A stretch of 64,000 bases of DNA from Carposina sasakii (taxonomy: Eukaryota; Arthropoda; Insecta; Lepidoptera; Carposinidae), in contig CP053155.1 of assembly GCA_014607495.2 (NCBI GenBank), positions 11,470,001 to 11,534,000 on the forward strand. Reading direction: 5' to 3'. The first letter of the stretch is position 1, and every line of letters starts with the position of its first letter. A model generated the notes under the pieces. The model was not told where the DNA came from. It was given only the letters and a program-made list of their open reading frames with translations, and made no database searches. The translations under genes were made by a program, and so were the position numbers. Shown piece after piece: positions 58,401 to 64,000 of this stretch.

Positions 58401-61400
58401 TTTGTAATCTCTCATCAGTACTGACAGTAAGTCAGCAATACACATCTCTTCCACCACCATTTATGATGAAAACACCACACTACATACGAGATACCGACCG
58501 GCCGACTACATATCAAGGACTGGCACAAGCAAACGCATGAAATTGCAAAAAAAAAACAAAAATAAAGAGATGTTACTTAAATTTAGGGTTCCTACCCAAA
58601 ATATAAACACCACACCATGTCCAATAACTTATTTTGTTTATGTGCTTCTAGTACTATTTAAAAATTTAGAATGGAATGACTTTCTGATCTGATTGGTATG
58701 TGCCCGTGTATGAATTTATTAACCTAGCGCTAATTCGTTATAAAAGTATATTATTAAAGATTCTTCTAGTGGTCCGACGCGTGCGAATTAATTTACAAGT
58801 TGTATGATGTGTGCAATAATATTACTCTCCTTGTACGCTCCAGTCAGGTAAAAATAAATACATAACATACCGTAAAAATTCATTACGACGGAACACCTTT
58901 AGATTTTTCCTAAAATAAATGAAAGAGATAGTCGATTATCGATTAAATAATTCATACATTAACGCCATCTACCAGTGAATAGCAAAAGTAGAAGTAGAGT
59001 ACGTTTTTCCCGTGATATCCCTACGATGGCGCTAGTTGCTTTATGTCATCATTTACAGCCCTGAGAAGTCCACTGTTGGACATAGGCCTCCCCCAACAAC
59101 TTCCACTCCGACCGGTCGGAAGCACCCTGCATCCAACCGACGCCCGCAACCTTGGCCAGGTCATCCGTCCACCTCGCGGGTGGCCTTCCCACGCTGCGCT
59201 TGCCGATATGCTTTATGTAGGACTACATTATTTGCGTAACTGCATACAAATCATGTTAGGAAATCAGGCGCGGAAGTTATTGTCTAAAATGGAAACAACC
59301 TAATATGATCGTGTGATCTCACGATTACCGTGAATTACTTTCAGTCGAGTAAAAGAGATTTAACGTAGGTACCTACTGCTTTAATGTCAAAATGGTTTTA
59401 GTGAATATTGTCACATTTCGAAGTATTTATTATGCCAGTCAGCAAACGTCGGTCCCCATAGAATCTGCAGTGACATAAATGTAGTAATCATAATATTTAT
59501 ACTATCAGCTACGAGATGGAGTTTAGCAAAATAGTAAAAGAACCCGGTAAAAGTTAGTTTTTAGACAATTAATCTTCCCAACTTATATGCAAGTTCCGTA
59601 CTATTTAATTTTAAAAACAAAATACCTAGGTAATTTTTAATGCGGTTTTGATCTCGATATTGTTATTGTAATAAGCGATAGTAAAGTATAGGTAATAATA
59701 ATAAATATAATAATAATAATAGACAGACAGACGGACGAACGGACAACAAAGTGATCCTATAAGGGTTCCGTTTTTTTCCTTTCGAGGTACGGAACCCTAA
59801 AATGGTAGCTGTACTTGTAATAAAGCAACTAAAAAAACAGAATGAAAAAATATTCATTTTTACAAAAGTGGCATACAAATTAGTGGCAAAAGGTGATTTT
59901 TTTAGGAAAAAAACTTAAATTACGATATTTTCCATACCTTAGCCAACTCTAATAAAAAATAGGCATATTCTGAGAGGATATCACCCACCTTATCCCCTCA
60001 TGTCGGAATATCCATATGTATAGATTTTATAACATTATAGGTATATTTTAAGGTCTTGTAAACTAGGTATGCCTTACATTTTGTTACTGTCGGTTTCGTT
60101 CCTGTCCCTGAAAATTTTAAAGCAATTCTAATGATTTTCTCGTAAATTTCTATCTTAATTAGACATGTGTTGTCTTAAGGTTAAAAACAATAACTATTTA
60201 ATATTTTAATTGTATTCCTCGTTTGATAGGTATATCCCACTTTTTATCAGTAACATTAAAAATAGATTTGGCTTTGGAGCAACAGTAATAAACCCGATTT
60301 AAAATTGGATTTTCTAAATTAATTATTTCAACAAGTGCCTTATTAAGTTAATTCATTTAGGTAACGTAAAAAAACTGATTTTTTCCAATAAATCAGTCAG
60401 AGCTACAGAATGTCCTATAGTTTTATTTTTATTTTACTTTGTATATCGTAACAAAACGGAATGAAACTCATTACCTACTTAATCTCATATTTTTGTATTT
60501 TTTTCGGTAAATAATTGTTTTTATGAAAAAACAATATTTTATTAATTTATGAATATACATACTGTATTAATTAAACTCATAAATTTAACACCATTACGGC
60601 AAAGTTATTTTTTTAAAGCCAATTTTCATTAGTTGGACCATATTTTTGAAACTCCTCAACTACAACATAATTAGCAGAATGGGGGCTGACCGTAGACCCA
60701 GAGAATTTTACTGAGAGCTTCAGTGTGTATCACTTCCCAAATGCCTGGTTTCACCACATAATTATGTAGTTACTGTTCCTGTAAATGATGGCGCTAGTTG
60801 CGATATCTGTGTTACTGCTTTCATGCAGTGCATACATGCATGCTGCAAAATTAGCCATAGGAGTTATTGTATAAAACGGCCGACTCTTTGCATTTCTTGG
60901 ATGGAGGCTTGTCACGTCACGTCTCGTGGGGTAAATTATAGGTAAACAATTTGTAAGTGGGGTAGCTACTCAGCCCCCCTAGCATGACACGCATCGTGGA
61001 TACGAATCGTACGATATCGTATCGTCTCCTTACAAAATTCGACATGGCGGCTATATTAATCGTATTTTGACAGGCTAAATGTCGATAAATCGGTTTATCA
61101 TATCGTGTTTCGCAGGCTATGCTATTTGTGCTGGTCTGTCAAGTGTTTGCAAAATAATTGTCTACATTTAAAATACCAAATAATTTTATTCACGAAATTA
61201 AATTAATTAAATAATAAATATGATATAACTTACCTGAGAAAAGAGAAATAAGAATCGATTGAAAATTACAGTAGACAAACATTTAAAAAGGATCGAAGAA
61301 ACACTTTTCTTCTTAAAAAGTAACTAGCTTCAAATAAATGAATTATACAAACAAGGTAAGGATTGAACACACAAATATACGAAAAACACAGATAAATTGA

Positions 61401-61604
61401 GAAAAAATATTGTAAATTAAGTAAAATTTGAATAATAGGTAATAGGTGAAAACCAGCATCAGCCTAAATATGAAATTATTGAATGCATTTAATTAAAGTT
61501 AGTCTAAATTATTTAACGATTTCAGTCTTTGAGATAAAAAATACACCACTAAAACATCTTCGAAATTATTAAATGTAAAATTTTAGATAAATAGAAGAGA
61601 AACT
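55435..61604. other. Repeat-rich intergenic region
   Basis: MED10 3' UTR with AATAAA at 55542-55547; three tandem TTAGATAGGCTATTTAT-like units (56460-56520); a truncated SINE (57427-57547) followed by half a foldback MITE (57550-57660); a GC-rich patch (57780-57890); GATGGCGCTAGTTGC repeats (59025, 60785); and an AGCATGAC element (about 60978-61130). No gene supported. Confidence 0.5.
59047..59208 (-). mobile_element. RTE-like LINE 3' fragment with exact 10-bp target duplication
   Basis: TGCTTTATGT flanks the insert at 59037-59046 and 59209-59218. The insert split an older GATGGCGCTAGTTGC repeat, whose continuation resumes after 59218. Confidence 0.8.
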
Positions 61605-63048
61605 TTACATTATAAACAACTCCGGAGTCATGTCACGTTTTCTTAAAGTAAGCGTGTCAGAGCCTTTAAGATCTATGCTAATTTCTTCTAGACTAGGCAT
61701 CTCCATACTTGAGTTCGAGCCTGAGCTGTAAGCGGTTTCAGTACTTTGCTCGAGTTCACTGGATTGTTTATCCCATATTTGCTGGAACCGCCTTTTAACG
61801 GGCTCGACGAGGCTATTTTTGCTAGTGATGTAAACATAGTTCCAGTGGTCCATGGATCGGTCTTGTCCCCAGTCGAGCGTACCTGTCATGAGCACCTTGC
61901 CGTCGACAAGACAGAACTTGTGTTCCAGCTTGTGCATTTGGTCTTCCGATTTGCATTTGATTTCCGCTCCTGTAACACAGTTTAAATTATATCTTCCTTC
62001 ATACCTTATAAAATCCTCCGTGTAAACGACCTATAGCACACTCTTTCAGCCTTTAGCGTGAACGTATTATAGAACTTTATACGTCAATGCTAATGCTAAT
62101 CTTTAATCTACCTATATATAGGTTCATGGCCCTAGGTAAGTATCTAATTCATTAAGGGCTCTACTGATGCACACAATACGCTACTTTCGAGTGCTCTGAG
62201 GGGTAAGCACGAATCTCGCGATAGTCCGTGACGCTCCGTCAAACTGTCAATTCCCATAGATTTTGCTAGGGAGTCGCTAGCGTTACGCCGCGTAAAGAGG
62301 TTCGTGCTTACCCCACTGTTTAGATTGCGACGTTAAATCGTAAATGATGTTTATTTTAATGCATTTGCGTTTCCAAATAATCGTATTTATTGGCCTGTCT
62401 GATGTTTCTATGTTGTCGTCATCGTCGTCCCAGTATTTTGCCATAAAGTTATGGATATTACCCCAGTTAACCAAGGGGTAATTTATAGGTATAGGTAAGT
62501 ATTTAAAAAGTAAACATAAGTAAATATATGTATACCTAAGCACGAAAAAAGTAGATATTGTACCACAGATTACCCCACAAGTAGGTACAGGAAGAAAATA
62601 AAACTTCATTGTAGAGGTGTTTTATTTGCTTCTATATGACTAAATTCGGGGTAATGTGGAACTTACCTACAATCTTACTTTTAAACTCAGGCCAACACAT
62701 ACCTGCTTCAATAAGCTCGTTAATAAATACTTCTGTAAAATCATTATATCCTTCACGATCCATGACTATGCGTACTTTAACATTCTTTTGTTTCAATATT
62801 TTCACAAGCCGACCTTGAATAGCAGCATTGTGGATCCCAGGCATGCAAACATCGATGTGTGATTTTGAATTTTCTAGATAGCTCATTAGCTTATCAAAGT
62901 AGTTATAAGCATTAAATTGTAATTTACAGAACACCATAACTTCATTGATTTCCGTATTCCGTCGTCTATAATAATATGCTGCGGCTGACACTGCACAAGT
63001 TACGGCGAACGCTGCTGCTGACGCCAAAATACGTGAACTAAATCTCAT
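61605..63048 (-). CDS. Zucchini/MitoPLD-family phospholipase-D-like protein with altered HKD motif
   Basis: Two coding exons, 63048-62703 and 61969-61605 (TAA), join in phase 1 to a 236-residue protein. The start chosen is the ATG at 63048; further upstream in frame there is no ATG. Residues ~7-27 form an Ala-rich hydrophobic segment followed by YYYRRR, fitting the N-terminal mitochondrial outer-membrane anchor of MitoPLD/PLD6/Zucchini. That family cleaves piRNA precursors or hydrolyses cardiolipin. The body follows the family order: SHIDVCMPGIHN, VKVRIVMDREGYND, ELIEAGAEIK, then the HKD region and FQQIWDKQ. The HKD region reads L-E-H-K-F-C-L-V-D-G with GTLDWG downstream. At the H-x-K-x4-D position the first His is Glu131 (K133 and D138 kept), and the usual Asn of G-[ST]-x-N is Asp148. 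The Cys-rich zinc loop of vertebrate/fly members is not evident. It is therefore a divergent paralogue, possibly catalytically inactive. The C-terminal ~45 residues are an S/E-rich extension. Confidence 0.85.
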
Positions 63049-63566
63049 TTTAAGTGATTGCAAACATGTAGGATTATGTTAAGTGAATAACTCCGATCGG
63101 TCTTGCTATTTTATGCTTTGGAATAAAATGAAGAGATCGTTCTGGTTCAATGGCTACCACCACATTTGAATCAGTGTTTACTGTCTACCCTCATTGCTCT
63201 ATTTACTACGGAATAATTTTTACAGTGTAAAAATTATTCCGTAGTAAATGTCAAATTTCCTACTGCAAAACTTACCTACTCAAATACTTGTATCCATGAC
63301 TTAATATTGAGAAAATATATTTTTTAAATTACAGTAAATATAATATAAATGCTGCTACTTCGATGGATACTTCATAAAATGCCTTTGCTGATAATTTAAA
63401 AAGAAACGGAAAAATGGCGCGACTTTTGACGTTTATCGTCAGGTGTTTTTGTTGCGGTAAAAGTGTTGTAAAAATATTATTTTCCTATAATTTTAAATGA
63501 AAAGCTTAGTAAAATGGTTGTATAAGTTATATTTTGTATTGTAAATTGTTATATGTGCGTCTAGAC
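63049..63566. promoter_or_regulatory. Bidirectional promoter region, MitoPLD-like / EXO1
   Basis: 518 bp between divergent starts. Contains a perfect palindrome at 63201-63249 (24-bp arms, one-base centre). No other motif is called. Confidence 0.55.
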
Positions 63567-64000
63567 ATGGGTATCACAGGTTTGATACCGTTTATTGAGA
63601 AGGCCTCCAGACGGGCCAATGTAAGCGAATTCAGTGGCTGTACCGTGGCGATTGATTCATATTGCTGGCTCCACAAGGGAGCTTTTGCTTGTGCTGACAA
63701 ACTAGTAAGAGGAGAGCAGACAGATGTGTAAGTAAAAATCATAAAATAATGATATCTTTACTGATGCCGTTTTCCTCAGCATCTCCCTTACACCCTTAAA
63801 AGTTATGAACATACATACATATACACACGTCTGTGTTCCCAAAATGGGGTAGCCAAAAATGCAAGATCAAAAAAGGGATCCTACATCTAACATTTAGCAA
63901 AACTAGTGAATTTTTTTTGTCATTTATGTTTGCTTCATTTTCAGTCACATAAAATATTGTTTAAAATATGTGTCAATGCTGTTGTCCAAAAATGTGAAAC
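63567..64000 (+). CDS. EXO1: Exonuclease 1, N-terminal part (runs off the window)
   Basis: First coding exon 63567-63727, second from 63945 past the window end. Joined in frame they encode the XPG N-terminal nuclease domain of EXO1, a 5'-3' exonuclease and flap nuclease acting in mismatch repair, recombination and end resection (Drosophila tosca). The start MGITGLIPFIEKAS, the catalytic aspartate at residue 30 in VAIDSYCWLHKGAF, and KYCLKYVSMLLSKNVK after the intron are hallmarks. GT|GTAAGT and TTTTCAG splice sites give the correct codon (GT|T). The Gly2-start context matters because family members need the processed N-terminus in the active site. It is divergent from the Zucchini-like gene with ATGs 519 bp apart. 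The 218-bp intron contains a fragment (about 63800-63895) of a dispersed repeat also seen at 36428 and 46005. Confidence 0.93.

Noticed and set aside
63049..63063. Upstream start for the MitoPLD-like protein
   Set aside because: The longer reading begins with TTG; the first true ATG is at 63048.

Overview
This window is nuclear genomic DNA from an insect, most likely a moth or butterfly. The genes have short exons split by introns with consensus GT/AG borders. The introns and intergenic DNA are AT-rich and packed with repeat families typical of Lepidoptera: LINE 3' ends ending in GATGAT runs, tRNA-like SINE pieces, foldback MITEs and hAT-type elements. There is no operon, prokaryotic feature or CRISPR array. 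I saw no sequence I would call viral.

Layout. (1) 1-13466, + strand: the 3' sixteen coding exons of a large low-complexity, AT-hook-like nuclear protein in which five consecutive exon junctions begin with an R-S-R-S-R-T-P-E-like motif. (2) 14249-16158: a decayed pogo/Tigger-type DNA transposon with perfect 18-bp inverted ends, set in TA microsatellite, between two convergent genes. (3) 17434-28504, - strand: a ten-exon amino-acid transporter of the SLC38A10 type with a long hydrophilic tail. (4) 28505-37721: a gene-poor repeat field with a 2.3-kb hAT-type element that has an exact 8-bp target duplication. (5) 37722-41238, - strand: a two-exon, eleven-finger zinc-finger protein. (6) 41239-47305: intergenic repeats. 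(7) 47306-51631, + strand: a secreted protein with several polybasic sites, one short exon unresolved. (8) 52759-53715 (-) and 54319-55434 (+): mitochondrial thiamine pyrophosphate carrier and Mediator subunit MED10, divergent from a 0.6-kb shared promoter. (9) 55435-61604: repeats. (10) 61605-63048 (-) and 63567 to the window end (+): a Zucchini/MitoPLD-family protein with an altered catalytic motif and the start of exonuclease 1, divergent from a 0.5-kb promoter containing a perfect 24-bp-arm palindrome.

The genes are not a pathway. They are ordinary housekeeping or regulatory neighbours separated by repeats. I did not find a clear new biological system. The items most worth following are the serially repeated SRSRTPE exons, the MitoPLD-like protein whose HKD motif lacks the catalytic His and Asn, the polybasic secreted protein, and several mobile elements whose target duplications can be read exactly. 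All exon models were derived by hand from reading frame, splice consensus and phase. No alignment or transcript data were used.
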